Shown piece after piece: positions 21,871 to 22,182 of a stretch of DNA of 22,182 nucleotides. A model generated the notes under the pieces. It was not told the origin of the DNA, did not search any database, and worked only from the letters and a program-made list of their open reading frames with translations. The DNA comes from Planctomycetaceae bacterium. Its GTDB lineage: Bacteria; Planctomycetota; Planctomycetia; Pirellulales; UBA1268. The stretch covers positions 1 through 22,182 of the forward strand of contig SXWC01000041.1 in NCBI GenBank assembly GCA_005789975.1, given 5' to 3'. Numbering within the stretch: the first letter of the stretch is position 1; the number at the start of each line of letters is the position of its first letter. Made by a program: the position numbers and the translations under genes.

Positions 21871-22182
21871 ATGAAGTTCACGACCGCCGCCTCGATCGCA
21901 GCCGACACCGCCTTTGTCGATCGGCTCACGACGCTGCGCCGCGACATCCACCGCCATCCCGAGACCGCCTTCGAGGAGGTCCGCACGAGCGACTTGGTCG
22001 CCACCTTTCTGGCCGGCCTCGGCATCGAGGTCCACCGCGGCCTCGGCAAGACGGGGGTCGTCGGGACGCTGCGGGGCAAGCGGCAGGGAGGTCGCCGCAT
22101 CGGCCTGCGGGCCGATATGGACGCGCTCTTCATCAAGGAGGCCACGGGCCGCCCCTACGCCTCGAGCGTCGAGGGCAAGATG
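21871..22182 (+). CDS. M20-family amidohydrolase, N-terminal part
   Basis: The first 104 codons of an M20 metallopeptidase-like amidohydrolase (hippurate hydrolase or N-acyl amino acid deacylase type), which uses two zinc or similar ions. The N-terminal signature is LRRDIHRHPETAFEEVRTSD, followed by GLGKTGVVGTL and GLRADMDALFIKEATG, where Asp-x-Asp belongs to the metal site; LPIQE is more usual at the position of LFIKE. GGGAGG lies 4 bases before the ATG, one of the best ribosome sites in the window. The gene runs past the window end. Substrate is not predictable. Confidence 0.9.
   Translation, partial: MKFTTAASIAADTAFVDRLTTLRRDIHRHPETAFEEVRTSDLVATFLAGLGIEVHRGLGKTGVVGTLRGKRQGGRRIGLRADMDALFIKEATGRPYASSVEGKM

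Overview
The window looks like a chromosomal segment of a high-GC planctomycete, probably of the Pirellulales type. The GC content is estimated by eye at about two-thirds. The assignment rests on several traits seen together: a HPPK domain fused to a kinase-like domain, a short leucine-rich repeat protein of the type common in planctomycetes, a PEP-CTERM protein, a DUF2617 protein, an ECF sigma/anti-sigma pair, and weak use of Shine-Dalgarno sites. No plasmid, phage or transposase gene was recognised, so most of the window is core chromosome with some accessory interludes.

Layout. 1-618 (+): the 3' end of ilvC and a small conserved gene, closed by strong hairpins. 706-9666 (-): a nearly continuous minus-strand block. 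In transcription order it holds folK-kinase fusion, panC, lgt, an ECF sigma factor, its membrane anti-sigma factor and a CDGSH iron-sulfur protein, with overlaps or very short gaps. After a 242-bp structured gap come a large RND/MMPL exporter and an overlapping RlmI-like methyltransferase. 10122-12326 (+): a CPBP intramembrane protease, a DUF2617 protein and a stand-alone receiver protein. 12305-14878 (-): metF and a GlmU-like bifunctional enzyme. 14991-15073: tRNA-Leu(CAA). 15074-17141 is a lower-GC, repeat-rich stretch with a repeat-containing small protein (+) and a PEP-CTERM surface protein (-). 17142-18949 (-): a CadD-family transporter overlapping a CD39/apyrase-like nucleotidase. 19168-21812 (+): two tandem paralogous lipoproteins behind a good sigma70-like promoter. 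21871-end (+): the start of an M20 amidohydrolase.

The strongest unexplained signal is a pair of about 130-bp intergenic repeats (10970-11099 and 13266-13395). They align without gaps at about 75% identity and share three potential stem-loops, one of them with a GNRA tetraloop (GAGA in one copy, GAAA in the other). They may be copies of an undescribed structured RNA or a small dispersed element; a short coding origin cannot be excluded. A second signal is an array of five GACGAATC motifs upstream of the PEP-CTERM gene. Their spacing is 21, 21, 31 and 21 bp, close to whole helical turns, which fits an operator array. Other points of interest are the HPPK fusion with a degraded P-loop, a eukaryote-type nucleotidase coupled to a metal transporter, and a CDGSH protein locked to a sigma/anti-sigma pair.
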